Assembly (NCBI RefSeq): GCF_040549485.1
Contig: NZ_JBEPTK010000007.1
Coordinates: forward strand, 1-64,000
Length of the DNA: 64,000 nucleotides
Reading direction: 5' to 3'
DNA from: Constrictibacter sp. MBR-5
GTDB taxonomy: Bacteria > Pseudomonadota > Alphaproteobacteria > JAJUGE01
In this document: positions 26,519-35,646 of the stretch, one piece after another
How the letters are laid out: the number at the start of each line of letters is the position of its first letter
Numbering within the stretch: the first letter of the stretch is position 1
The notes under the pieces: model-generated
What the model was told of the DNA's origin: nothing
What the model saw: the letters and a program-made list of their open reading frames with translations, nothing else
The model's database searches: none
Position numbers and translations under genes: made by a program

Positions 26519-27246
26519 GCTATCTCGACTTCGATGCGCTCCGTGCCGTCGATGCGCTCGGCTTCCGGAATCGGAAGCCTTATCCCTGGCTGAATCCCGA
26601 GGGAATCCTGACCGATGCCGGCTTCCGGGAACTCTACGCGTCGCTTCCCGACGTCTCGATGTTCGACGAGATATTCGGCAAGGCGCGCAAACACGGCCAG
26701 ATGAGCCACGACCGCTATACCCTGGAGTACAGGGACGGTCTCGATCTGCCGAAGCCCTGGGCCGATTTCATCGCGGAATTGAAAGGCCCGGAGTACACCG
26801 CCTTCGTCCGCCGCATGTTCGGCTGCCGCAGCTTCAAGCTGCGCATGCACTGGCACTATACGCCGGCCGGCAAGTCGGTGTCGCCGCACTGCGATTCCTT
26901 CAACAAGATCGGCTCGCAGATCTTTTATTTCAGCACGCCGGAAGACTGGGACCCGTCGTGGGGCGGCGAGACGGTCATCCTCGACGACCAGGGCAAGTTC
27001 CCCTACCGCTCCGCCCCGAAATGGGAAGATTTCGCCGACGCCAAACCCGCCCAGACCATGGGCAACCGCAGCCTGCTGTTTGCGCGCAAGCCGCATTCCT
27101 GGCACGGCGTACGCGCCCTCGCCTGCCCGCCCGGCAAGCTGCGCAAGGTCTTCATCCTGGTGTTCGAGTTCAACGGCATGGTGGACCAGACCATCGCCCA
27201 GATCCCTGTCCTGCGCGAAGCGTTCGCGGCACCGGCGACGGCCTGA
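26515..27246 (+). CDS. 2-oxoglutarate/Fe(II)-dependent oxygenase
   Basis: A 243-residue cupin-fold oxygenase. The iron triad is H125xD127 in SPHCDSF and H197 in PHSWHGVR, with R210 (GKLRKVF) suited to bind 2-oxoglutarate. The start is GTG 26515, overlapping the previous stop by 4 bp and preceded by AAGGAGG. The substrate is unknown; its place between two glycosyltransferase-type genes suggests hydroxylation of a surface glycan, lipid or their carrier (inference). The GT2 gene follows after 6 bp. Confidence 0.87.
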   Translation: MSYLDFDALRAVDALGFRNRKPYPWLNPEGILTDAGFRELYASLPDVSMFDEIFGKARKHGQMSHDRYTLEYRDGLDLPKPWADFIAELKGPEYTAFVRRMFGCRSFKLRMHWHYTPAGKSVSPHCDSFNKIGSQIFYFSTPEDWDPSWGGETVILDDQGKFPYRSAPKWEDFADAKPAQTMGNRSLLFARKPHSWHGVRALACPPGKLRKVFILVFEFNGMVDQTIAQIPVLREAFAAPATA

Positions 27247-27252
27247 CGGGGC

Positions 27253-28329
27253 ATGCCGACCGCCGCGACGCCCCGCGTCAGCGTCTTCATCCCCGCCTAC
27301 AATCGCGAAGACCTGATCGGCGACGCGGTCGGCAGCGTACTCGCGCAGACGTTCCGGGACTTCGAGCTGATCGTCGTCGACGACGGCTCGACGGACCGGA
27401 CCTGCGCGATCGTCGAGGCCTTTGGTGATCCGCGTGTCCGGCTGGTGTCGAACGGCGCCAACCTCGGCATTCCGGTCAGCCGCAACCGCGGCCTGGAACT
27501 GGCGCGCGGCGAGTATCTCGCCATCCTCGACAGCGACGACCGCATGCTGCCGGAAAGGCTGCAGCGTCAGGTCGGCTTTCTGGATGCGCATCGCGACCAT
27601 GCGCTGATCGGCACCTGGGCCCGATTCATCGACGGCGAAGGTCGGCCGACGGGCCGGCGGCGGATCCAGCCCGTCGCACCCGCCGACGTCGACGCCCATC
27701 TGCTGTTCCGCTGCTGCATCAGCAACCGCTCCGTCATGGGCCGCACGGCAATCATGCGTGCCTACGGATATGACCCGGGCTTTCCGCGCTGCCAGGACTA
27801 CGACCTGTTCGTCCGCATGTCGGGCGACAACATCCTCGGCAACCTGCCCGAGATATTGGTCGAGGCCCGACAGCATCACGGTCAGTTCACGCGCGCGACC
27901 TTCGATATCGGCGATCAACTGAAGCAGCGCATCGCCGCGCGACAGCTTGACGAACTCGGCGTTCGCTACGTCGCCTCGGATCTCGCAGCACATGTCGGCC
28001 TGTCGCGTACCCGGAAATCCGGCAGGATTCCCGACAGGGCGCTGCTCGACTGGGCTGAAGACTGGCTGGCGGGCCTGCTTGTCGCGAACCGCGGAGCCGG
28101 ACGCTATGAAGACGCCGCCCTGGCGGACGCCGTCGCCGAGGTGTGGCTGAAGCTCTGTGCGGGGGCATTCGCCGGAGGACGGCGCCTCGGCTTCGGCCGC
28201 TTCTTCCGCTCGCCCCTGCGCCGCGGCGCGACCGCCGGCTATCGACGGAACCTCGCGGCCGCGGTCGTTCGGCGGTTCGCCGCCTCGCCCCCCGCCGCGG
28301 CGGCGGCCCGGAACCAGGGGCGAGAGTGA
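27253..28329 (+). CDS. Family 2 glycosyltransferase
   Basis: A 358-residue GT-A glycosyltransferase that transfers a sugar from a nucleotide-sugar donor with inversion. SVFIPAYNRED opens the Rossmann-like domain; the DD of VVDDGSTD (43-44) and ILDSDD (93-96) are the nucleotide- and metal-binding acidic motifs. CQDYDLFVRM fits the usual acceptor/catalytic ED-type region. No membrane helices are evident. The C-terminal ~100 residues are basic and poorly conserved. Third gene of the likely surface-glycan operon. Confidence 0.93.
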   Translation: MPTAATPRVSVFIPAYNREDLIGDAVGSVLAQTFRDFELIVVDDGSTDRTCAIVEAFGDPRVRLVSNGANLGIPVSRNRGLELARGEYLAILDSDDRMLPERLQRQVGFLDAHRDHALIGTWARFIDGEGRPTGRRRIQPVAPADVDAHLLFRCCISNRSVMGRTAIMRAYGYDPGFPRCQDYDLFVRMSGDNILGNLPEILVEARQHHGQFTRATFDIGDQLKQRIAARQLDELGVRYVASDLAAHVGLSRTRKSGRIPDRALLDWAEDWLAGLLVANRGAGRYEDAALADAVAEVWLKLCAGAFAGGRRLGFGRFFRSPLRRGATAGYRRNLAAAVVRRFAASPPAAAAARNQGRE

Positions 28330-28511
28330 CGCGGGAGTGACTGTCGGCCCCGTGCCGCGCTCCTTTTGCAACGCTGCGGGTGACATGCGGGCCACGCCCA
28401 CCGAACCGCTCCGATTGGGGCTTGGCATAGGCGCGCTTCGCCGCTAGGCCTTGCCTTATGTCGGATTTTAGACAGACGTGTTGCCCTTCTATGTCGGGAT
28501 GCTCATCCACC

Positions 28512-29318
28512 ATGGATCGACGAGAGACCGATCTTTCGGCGGCGGTCTATATGGGCCTCGTCCTGGTGCCGCTGGCGGCACAGGTGGTCGCCCGCCTGCT
28601 CGACCCGTGGTACGGCGGCTACGTCGCCATGTTCAACGGCGAGGCCGGGTTCATCGAGTTGGGTACCGCCGCGCTCCTGTTTGCCGCAACGCTTCTGCTC
28701 GCGCGCACGTCGCGGCGGCTGTGGCGGGACGGGGAGCGGGCGAATGCCATCCTCGCCGCGATCCTTGCCTTCGGCGCCTTCGTCGTGATGGGCGAAGAGG
28801 TCAGTTGGGGCCAATGGCTGTTCCATTGGGACAGCCCCGACTGGTTCCTGACGCACAACGAACAGGGCGAGACGAACCTCCACAACCTGGCCTTCGTGAA
28901 GAAGGACATACCGAAGTGGCTGGTCGTGATCGGCATTGCCGTCTTCGGGGTGGTCATGCCGATGCGCGGCAGCCGGCGAGAGGGCCGGATCGGGCCGTTC
29001 GACGGCAAGATGCTGCCGACGACCGTGTGCGTGCCTGTGGCACTGGTGGTCGCCGTCTCCCACGTCGTGGTCAAACTCTTCTGGTGGATCGGAAGCATCG
29101 AACTCGAGCCGCTGATCGGCATCGACGTCCGGGAGGCGACCGAGTTCTACATCGCGCTTTTCGGACTGATCTACGCCATGTCGCTCGGAGTCCGTCTGCA
29201 GGCATTCGACCGCACGCGGCAGGTCGCCCCGACGCCGCGGCAGGCGGGGCATCCGATCCCGCGCGAGACGTCCGGTGCGAAAGCCCCGTCCGCATCACTC
29301 CCGGGAAAGACCGGCTGA
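28512..29318 (+). CDS. Uncharacterised multi-pass membrane protein, paralogue 1
   Basis: A 268-residue protein with about six hydrophobic segments; I do not recognise a named function. It shares an ungapped alignment of nearly 200 residues with the next gene. Conserved polar residues sit in or beside membrane segments: FNGExGxxELG (E44, E49), GEEVSWGQWLF (E95, E96), QGETNLHNL (E120, H124), H184, and IDVREATEFY (E208, E211). Such buried Glu/His sets recall intramembrane metal enzymes or ion-coupled carriers, but this is inference. ATG 28512 was chosen because the similarity to paralogue 2 begins there (MDRRETDL versus MNRRNPDL). It follows the GT2 gene by 182 bp. Confidence 0.8.
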   Translation: MDRRETDLSAAVYMGLVLVPLAAQVVARLLDPWYGGYVAMFNGEAGFIELGTAALLFAATLLLARTSRRLWRDGERANAILAAILAFGAFVVMGEEVSWGQWLFHWDSPDWFLTHNEQGETNLHNLAFVKKDIPKWLVVIGIAVFGVVMPMRGSRREGRIGPFDGKMLPTTVCVPVALVVAVSHVVVKLFWWIGSIELEPLIGIDVREATEFYIALFGLIYAMSLGVRLQAFDRTRQVAPTPRQAGHPIPRETSGAKAPSASLPGKTG

Positions 29319-29473
29319 GTGGCGATGCTCGGCTTCCGCGACGGGCATCCGGCCGCCTGCGCCGGCAGGGCGCGCCAGACGCATACAGCAAGCCGGCATC
29401 GCGTGTCTCGTGCCCTTGCGGCGTACCTGCATGCCGACCTACATCCCGCGCCGTCCCCACAATCGAGAGACGA

Positions 29474-30229
29474 ATGAACCGCCGAAATCCCGACCTGCCG
29501 GCCGCGCTCTATCTCGGACTGATTCTCGTCCCGCTGCTGATGCAGATCGCGGCGCGCATACTCGCCCCCAACGATGCCGCTTATGAGGCGATCTTCAACG
29601 GCGAGATGGGCGTCGTCGAACTCGGCACGCTGGTGCTTCTGCTCGGCGCCTCGATCCTGCTGGGGCTTGAGGCGCGCCGACAGTTTCTTCGGGGAGAGCG
29701 GGCGACGGCGCTGTTGCTGGCGGTCCTCGCCTGCGGCGCATTCGTCTTCATGGGCGAGGAAGCCAGCTGGGGACAGTGGTTCTTCCAGTGGAGCAGCCCG
29801 GAGTGGTTCCAGGAGCACAATCTCCAGGGCGAAACCAACCTCCACAATCTCGGCTTCGTGAAGAAGAACGTCGCGAAGTGGGGGGTCATCGGCGCGATCG
29901 GACTCTTCGGGATCCTGATGGTCTTCCGCAATCCACCGCGGAGCGGACGGACCGGACCCTTCGACGCCCGGGTCCTGCCCACCCTGGCCAGCATGCCCGC
30001 CGCGATCGTCGCGGTCGGCTGCCATGTGGGCGCGAAGCTGCTTTGGCTCTTCTGGCAGCTCAACGACGAGGAGTTCACCGGTATCGACATCCGCGAGGCG
30101 AGCGAGTTCTACGTCGCGATGTTTCTGGTGATCTACGCCCTGTCGATGCGTCAGCGCTTCGCCTCGGCCGATGCCCGGCCCGCCGTGCAGGCGCCGTTCG
30201 TGAACGACCGCCGGTATCCAGCGGAGTGA
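29474..30229 (+). CDS. Uncharacterised multi-pass membrane protein, paralogue 2
   Basis: A 251-residue tandem paralogue of the preceding protein, roughly half identical and gap-free over the first ~196 residues. It keeps every polar motif at the same number: E44 and E49, GEEASWGQWFF (95-105), QGETNLHNL (118-126), H184 and IDIREASEFY (204-213). The C-terminal tail after the last helix is shorter and unrelated. ATG 29474 was chosen by alignment. Two retained copies with matching motifs suggest either a heteromeric complex or subfunctionalised enzymes. A role in modifying or exporting the product of the upstream glycosyltransferases is plausible but unproven. Confidence 0.8.
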   Translation: MNRRNPDLPAALYLGLILVPLLMQIAARILAPNDAAYEAIFNGEMGVVELGTLVLLLGASILLGLEARRQFLRGERATALLLAVLACGAFVFMGEEASWGQWFFQWSSPEWFQEHNLQGETNLHNLGFVKKNVAKWGVIGAIGLFGILMVFRNPPRSGRTGPFDARVLPTLASMPAAIVAVGCHVGAKLLWLFWQLNDEEFTGIDIREASEFYVAMFLVIYALSMRQRFASADARPAVQAPFVNDRRYPAE

Positions 30230-30335
30230 CGCAGCGGGTGTCTGCCGGGCGCGGCAGGACACGCTTCGACCCCACGGTGCGCCTCGCCGCCGATTGACTT
30301 ATCCTCCCGGTCGAGACGGCGATCGGGAGTGAGAC

Positions 30336-31871
30336 GTGGGACTTGAAGCGGGCGTATCGGAGACTGGCGAACCAGGGCTGCGCGAGCGCGTGAAGGCGCC
30401 GCCGTCCCCCGAACTGGTCGAAGCCTACTACGCGCCGGCCGTGGCCCGCGCGCTGCGCTGGTGCTTCGCCGCGGACATGCAGGTCCATCTGGCGCACGGG
30501 GTCATGCTGGCGGAGTGCGGCATCGTCGATGCCGCGAAGATCCGGCCGATCCTGGCGGCCGTGCGGGCGCTGCGCGAGGCCGGCCCCGGCGCCCTCGCCG
30601 TCGACCATACCCAGGAAGACCTCTACTCCTACGTCGAGCGCCACATTGTCCGCACGCTCGGCGTCGACGTCGGCGGCCGGCTGCACACCGGCCGTTCGCG
30701 CAACGACCTGAACGTGACCGTCTGGCGCATGGCGCTGCGCGACGCGCTGGTGGCGCTCCTGGACGATCTCGCCCGGTTCCGCGCCACGGTGCTAGACCGG
30801 GCGGCGGCCCATGCCGGGACCGTCATGCCGGGCTACACCCACAGCCAGCACGCCCAGCCGATCACCCTCGGCTACTATCTCGTCGCCTTCGCCGACGCCG
30901 TCGAACGCGATGCCCACCGCCTGACGGGCGCGCTGCGCCATGTCGACGCCTGCCCGCTCGGCGCCGGCGCGCTGGCCACCACGGCCTTCCCGATCGACCG
31001 TGATCGGACCGCGGCACTGCTGGGCTTCCCGGAACTGGTGGAGGTCGCCTACGACGCCGTCGCCTCGCGCGACGACGCGCTGGAGACGGTCTCCGCACTG
31101 GCCGTGCTGATGACCGGCCTCTCCCGCCTCGCCACCGACCTTCAGGCCTGGAACACCGCCGAATACGGCTTCATCGAGTTGGACGACTCGCATTCCAGCG
31201 TCTCCAGCATCATGCCGCAGAAGAAGAACCCGCAGGCGCTGGAATACGCCAAGGCCGCCGCCGGACAGGTGACCGGCGCCCTGGTCGCAGCCTTGTCCTC
31301 CGCCAAGAACACCGCCTTCGGCGACGTGAACGACGGAGTCACCTCGCTCAACGGCCCGGTCCTCGACGCCGTCGACACGACGGCCAAGACGATCCGGCTG
31401 CTCGATGCGGTCGTCGCCAAGCTCGCCGTGCGGCCAGAGCGCATGCTGCAGGCGACCGAAGACGGCTTCGGCACGGCGACCGAACTGGCCGACACAATCG
31501 TGCGCGAGACCGGCATGTCCTTCCGGCAGGCGCACGCCATCGTGGCACGCGTCGTGCGTGACGCCATCGCCAGCGGCAAGACCGCCGGACGGATCGACGT
31601 GGCCGACCTCGACGCCGCCGCGCATGCGGTTGTCGGTCGTCCGCTCGGCCTGTCCGCGGAGACGGTTCGCACCGCACTCGACGCGACTGCCAACGTGGCC
31701 GCGCGGACGGCGACCGGCGGCCCGGCGCCGGCCGAGATGGCGCGGATGCTGGCGGATCGGCGCACGCGCCTGTCGACGGACGAGGCGGCGACGGCGGCCG
31801 TGGCGACGCGCCTGAAACGTGCGGGCGAGATCTTGGAGGATGCTGTGGACGGACTGCTGAATGCCGAATGA
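30336..31871 (+). CDS. Argininosuccinate lyase-like enzyme
   Basis: A 511-residue member of the fumarase/aspartase superfamily, which cleaves C-N bonds by beta-elimination releasing fumarate. The signature loop is SSIMPQKKNP (~290-299, catalytic Ser). TGRSRND (118-124) and THSQHAQP (His169) mark the active site. The residue after TGRSRND is Leu rather than the Gln of canonical ArgH, and the N-terminus carries extra residues. It overlaps hyuA by 11 bp. The hydantoinase-type neighbours and the Leu point to an N-substituted aspartate or other substrate rather than arginine synthesis. GTG 30336 follows GGGAG. Confidence 0.85.
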   Translation: MGLEAGVSETGEPGLRERVKAPPSPELVEAYYAPAVARALRWCFAADMQVHLAHGVMLAECGIVDAAKIRPILAAVRALREAGPGALAVDHTQEDLYSYVERHIVRTLGVDVGGRLHTGRSRNDLNVTVWRMALRDALVALLDDLARFRATVLDRAAAHAGTVMPGYTHSQHAQPITLGYYLVAFADAVERDAHRLTGALRHVDACPLGAGALATTAFPIDRDRTAALLGFPELVEVAYDAVASRDDALETVSALAVLMTGLSRLATDLQAWNTAEYGFIELDDSHSSVSSIMPQKKNPQALEYAKAAAGQVTGALVAALSSAKNTAFGDVNDGVTSLNGPVLDAVDTTAKTIRLLDAVVAKLAVRPERMLQATEDGFGTATELADTIVRETGMSFRQAHAIVARVVRDAIASGKTAGRIDVADLDAAAHAVVGRPLGLSAETVRTALDATANVAARTATGGPAPAEMARMLADRRTRLSTDEAATAAVATRLKRAGEILEDAVDGLLNAE

Positions 31872-33954
31872 TGCCAGCCTCGCGCCGCCCTGGCGCATCG
31901 GCGTCGATGTCGGCGGGACCTTCACCGACCTCGTGCTCGCGGACGCGACCGGCGCCGTCCGCGTCTTCAAGGTGCCCTCCACCCCCGCCGACCCGGCGCA
32001 GGGCGTGCTCGATGCGATCGAACGCGCCGCCGAACGGCTCGGCCTGTCCGGCCCATCGGCCCTGCTCGAACGCTGTGAGCTCTTCGTCCACGGCTCGACG
32101 GTCGCGACCAACACCGCGCTAGAGCAAAAGGGCGCCAAGGCGGGTCTGCTGACCACCGCCGGATTCCGCGACAGCCTGGAGATCCGCCGCGGCATCCGCG
32201 AGAACCCGTGGGATCATCGCCCGCCGAACCCGCCCGTCCTGGTGCCGCGCCATCTGCGCCGCCCCGTGCGGGGCCGCGTCGACGCCTCCGGTGCGGAGAT
32301 CGAGCCGCTGGCGCTCGAAGACGTCGAGGCCGCCGCCGAGATTTTCCGCAGCCGGGACGTCCGGTCCGTCGGCATCTGCTTCATCAACAGCTTCGCCGCG
32401 CCCGCGCACGAGCAGGCGGCGGCCGCGCGTCTCGAAAAGCTGCTGCCCGACGCCTGGATTTCCGTCTCCAGCGCCATCGCCCCGGTCGTCGGCGAGTATG
32501 AGCGCAGTTCGACCACCGCGCTGAACGCCGCCGTCGCCCCGCGCACGGTAGGCTATCTGCGCCGGCTCGAATCTCGCCTGCGCGATCTCGGCCTGCGCAA
32601 GCGCATGCTCCTCATCCAGAACAATGGCGGCGCGGCTTCGGTCGAACAGGTCGCCTCCAAGCCGGTCACCCTGCTCCTCTCCGGACCGGCGGCGGGCGTC
32701 GGCGCCCTGACCTCCTACAGCCGCGCCATCGGCTCCGACGACCTGATCTCCATGGAGATCGGCGGCACCAGCTGCGACGCCATGCTGATGGCCGGCGGGC
32801 AGGTCGCCGTGACCGACGAGTTCCAGATCGCCGGCTACCATCTCGCCCTGCCGTCCATCGACATCCACACCATCGGCGCCGGCGGCGGCACCATCGCCGG
32901 CGTCGACGGCGCCGGGCTGATGTATGCCGGCCCGGCCGGCGCCGGCGCCGTGCCCGGGCCCGCCGCCTACGGCATCGGCGGCACCGAGCCGACGGTGACC
33001 GACGCCCAGCTCGTGCTCGGCCGTCTCCGGCCCGGCCCCTATGCCGGCGGCTCCGTCACGCTCCACCGCGACAGGGCGCGCGACGCGATGGACCGGGTGT
33101 TGGCGACGCCGCTCGGCATCGACGTCGAGGCCGCCGCGGCCGGCATCATCCGGCTGGTCGAGCAGAACCTGCTGCACGCCGTGCAGCGCATCAGCATCGA
33201 GCGCGGCCACGATCCCCGACGCTTCGTCCTCGTCGCCTGCGGCGGCGCCGGACCGATGCACGGCGCCTCGGTCGGCCGCCTGCTCGGCTGCGCCAAGGTC
33301 TATATACCGCGGCTCTCCGGCGCCTTCTGTGCCATCGGCATGCTGCATGCGAATGTCCGCCACGACCTCGTCCGGGTGACCTTCGCGCCGCTCGACGACG
33401 CCGATCCCGAGCAGCTCGACCGCCGGTTCGCCGAGATGGAGGCGGATGCCCGCGAGATGCTGGCCGCCGACGGCTTCGACGACACTGCCAGCGGCTTCGC
33501 GCGCGCCCTCGACCTGCGCTACCGCGGCCAGCAGTGGGACGTGCGGGTGCCCCTCGACGAGGGGCGCATCCATGCCGAGCGGGTCCGCAAGGCGTTCGAG
33601 GCCGAGCACGAGCGGCTGTTCGGCCATCACCAGCCGGGCGGCCATGTCGAGATCACCAAGCTGCGCCTCGCCGCGATCGGCCGCCTGCCGCCGATCAGGC
33701 CGGCGGCCGCACCGGCGGCGACCGGCGCGCCCGAACCGGTGGAGCGGCGCCCCGTCTGGATCGACGCCGCCACCGGCTGGCGGGAGGTCGCCGTCTATGC
33801 CGGCGCCGACCTGCGTGCCGGGCACCGCCTGCCCGGGCCGCTGATCGTCGAGGAGGAGACCACCACCCTGATGATCGGCGCCGGCGACACGATCGAGGTC
33901 GACGCCGCCGGTAACTACGTCGTCCACCTGCCCGCCCCGGAGACGGCGCCATGA
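31861..33954 (+). CDS. hyuA: Hydantoinase/oxoprolinase subunit A (HyuA)
   Basis: A 697-residue ATP-dependent ring-opening subunit. The N-terminal hydant_A domain starts GVDVGGTFTDLVLAD, an actin-like phosphate loop. HGSTVATNTALEQKGAK, SISSA-type strand residues, GPAAGVGAL, MEIGGTSCDAML and the GAGGGTIAG loop follow in order. The family hydrolyses cyclic amides (5-oxoproline, hydantoins, N-methylhydantoin) with ATP, working with HyuB; acetone carboxylase subunits also belong here. It overlaps both neighbours, making argH-like/hyuA/hyuB one translationally coupled unit. Confidence 0.93.
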   Translation: MPNDASLAPPWRIGVDVGGTFTDLVLADATGAVRVFKVPSTPADPAQGVLDAIERAAERLGLSGPSALLERCELFVHGSTVATNTALEQKGAKAGLLTTAGFRDSLEIRRGIRENPWDHRPPNPPVLVPRHLRRPVRGRVDASGAEIEPLALEDVEAAAEIFRSRDVRSVGICFINSFAAPAHEQAAAARLEKLLPDAWISVSSAIAPVVGEYERSSTTALNAAVAPRTVGYLRRLESRLRDLGLRKRMLLIQNNGGAASVEQVASKPVTLLLSGPAAGVGALTSYSRAIGSDDLISMEIGGTSCDAMLMAGGQVAVTDEFQIAGYHLALPSIDIHTIGAGGGTIAGVDGAGLMYAGPAGAGAVPGPAAYGIGGTEPTVTDAQLVLGRLRPGPYAGGSVTLHRDRARDAMDRVLATPLGIDVEAAAAGIIRLVEQNLLHAVQRISIERGHDPRRFVLVACGGAGPMHGASVGRLLGCAKVYIPRLSGAFCAIGMLHANVRHDLVRVTFAPLDDADPEQLDRRFAEMEADAREMLAADGFDDTASGFARALDLRYRGQQWDVRVPLDEGRIHAERVRKAFEAEHERLFGHHQPGGHVEITKLRLAAIGRLPPIRPAAAPAATGAPEPVERRPVWIDAATGWREVAVYAGADLRAGHRLPGPLIVEEETTTLMIGAGDTIEVDAAGNYVVHLPAPETAP

Positions 33955-35645
33955 GCCCCAGACTGGACCCAGTCACCCTCGCCCTCACGCAGAATCGGCT
34001 CGACCATATCAGCCGGCAGATGGGCTGGGTCATGACGCGCACCGCGCGCAGCCCTATCTTCTCCCAGGCGCACGACTTCTCGTGTTTTCTGGCGGATGCC
34101 GAGGGCGTCCTCGTCTCCCAGGCAGACGGCATCCCGATCCACACGGGCGGCGGCGGCTTCGCCGTGCGGGCGCTTATCGCCGCCTTCGGCCACGACTTCC
34201 GCGACGGCGACGTGTACCTGCTGAACGATCCATACACCGCCGGCGGCAATCACCTGCCGGACTGGGTCATCGCCCGCCCGGTCTTCGTCGAGGGCCGGCT
34301 GTCCGGCTTCGCCAACATCCGCGCCCACCAGTCCGATATCGGCGGCGGTGCCGCCGGCAGCTACAATCCGGAGGCGACGGAGATCTTCCACGAGGGCATC
34401 CGCCTGCCGCCGCTCCTCCTCATCCGCGACGGCCATGTCCGCCAGGACCTCTGGCAGCTGCTGATGCTGAACACCCGCACGCCAGACCTGCTGGACGGCG
34501 ACCTGCGCGCGATGATCGGCGCCACACGCATCGGCGCGGAACAGATCGCCGACCTCTTCGCCAGTCTCGGCGTCGCCGAAACCAACGCCTACCTGAAGGG
34601 CGTGCTCGACCATGCCGACCGCCGGCTCCGTGCCGCCGTCGCCCAGCTGCCCGACGGCGTCTATCTCGGCGAGGACCGGTTCGAGGACGACTGCTTCGTG
34701 CCGATGGACATCCCGATCAAGGTGGCGATCACGGTCCAGGGCGACGCCATGACCGTCGACTTCACCGGTTCCCACCCGCAGATCCGCGGCTTCAAGAACA
34801 GCTCCGTCGCGAACACCTGGTCGGGCGTCTACACGGCCCTGTCCTCCTTCCTCGGCGCCGACATCCCGCGCAACGAGGGCACTTTCCGATCGGTCGAGAT
34901 CGTGGCGCCGGAAGGGAGCATCCTCAATCCGCGCCCGCCCGCGCCGATGACCATGAACACGATCGCGCCGGCTTGCGAGATCATCAACGCCTGCTGGGAG
35001 GCGCTGGGCAAGGCCGACCCGACGCGCAGCTGCGCCGGCTGGGGCAAGCCCGGTGCGCCGGTGACCTCCGGCACTTGGCCGGACGGGCGCACCTTCGTCA
35101 TGTATCACTGGGCGGCCCAGTCCGGCGGCGGCGCCGTCGACGGCCGCGACGGCTTCCCGCAGCAGGGCGGCGTCAACTCGCTCTGCGGGCTGGTCATCCC
35201 GAATGCCGAGGCCTACGAGCAGCTCTACCCGGTGCGGGTCGTCCGTCAGGAGCTGCGCACCGACGCCGCCGGCGCGGGCGCCTTCCGCGGCGGCCCCGGC
35301 GTCGACTACGAGGTGGCGATACAGCGCCCGGTGCAGATCGCCTTCCGCGGCGAGGCCTATACCAGCCGCGGCGCCTTCGGCGTCGTCGGCGGCCGGAACG
35401 GCGCGACGGGCACAATCGCCTTCCTGCCGGAGGACGGCGGTGCGGCGATCAGTCCGAACGGCGGCTACGGCATCGTCCGCGTCGGCCCCGGCCGCATCCG
35501 CATCAGCTCGCCCGGCGGCGGCGGCTGGGGCGCCCCCGGCGATCGCGACCCGGCGCTCGTCCGCCAGGACGTCCTGGACGGCATCGTCAGCCCGAAGGCC
35601 GCCGCGGAGATCTACGGCATCGCCGGCCTGCCCGATCCGGTCTAG
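33951..35645 (+). CDS. hyuB: Hydantoinase/oxoprolinase subunit B (HyuB)
   Basis: A 564-residue HyuB-family subunit that pairs with the upstream HyuA. Typical segments are DPVTLALTQNRLDHIS, SQAHDFSCFLADAEG, DVYLLNDPYTAGGNHLPDW, AHQSDIGGGAAGSY, IRGFKNSS and the Gly-rich C-terminus SPGGGGWGAPGDRDP. ATG 33951 overlaps the hyuA stop (ATGA), implying coupled translation and a fixed subunit ratio. The next gene is convergent, so the operon ends here. Confidence 0.93.
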   Translation: MSPRLDPVTLALTQNRLDHISRQMGWVMTRTARSPIFSQAHDFSCFLADAEGVLVSQADGIPIHTGGGGFAVRALIAAFGHDFRDGDVYLLNDPYTAGGNHLPDWVIARPVFVEGRLSGFANIRAHQSDIGGGAAGSYNPEATEIFHEGIRLPPLLLIRDGHVRQDLWQLLMLNTRTPDLLDGDLRAMIGATRIGAEQIADLFASLGVAETNAYLKGVLDHADRRLRAAVAQLPDGVYLGEDRFEDDCFVPMDIPIKVAITVQGDAMTVDFTGSHPQIRGFKNSSVANTWSGVYTALSSFLGADIPRNEGTFRSVEIVAPEGSILNPRPPAPMTMNTIAPACEIINACWEALGKADPTRSCAGWGKPGAPVTSGTWPDGRTFVMYHWAAQSGGGAVDGRDGFPQQGGVNSLCGLVIPNAEAYEQLYPVRVVRQELRTDAAGAGAFRGGPGVDYEVAIQRPVQIAFRGEAYTSRGAFGVVGGRNGATGTIAFLPEDGGAAISPNGGYGIVRVGPGRIRISSPGGGGWGAPGDRDPALVRQDVLDGIVSPKAAAEIYGIAGLPDPV

Positions 35646-35646
35646 G

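Noticed and set aside
27887-28513. Minus-strand frame covering the end of the GT2 gene
   Set aside because: Arg-rich shadow with no conserved motifs.
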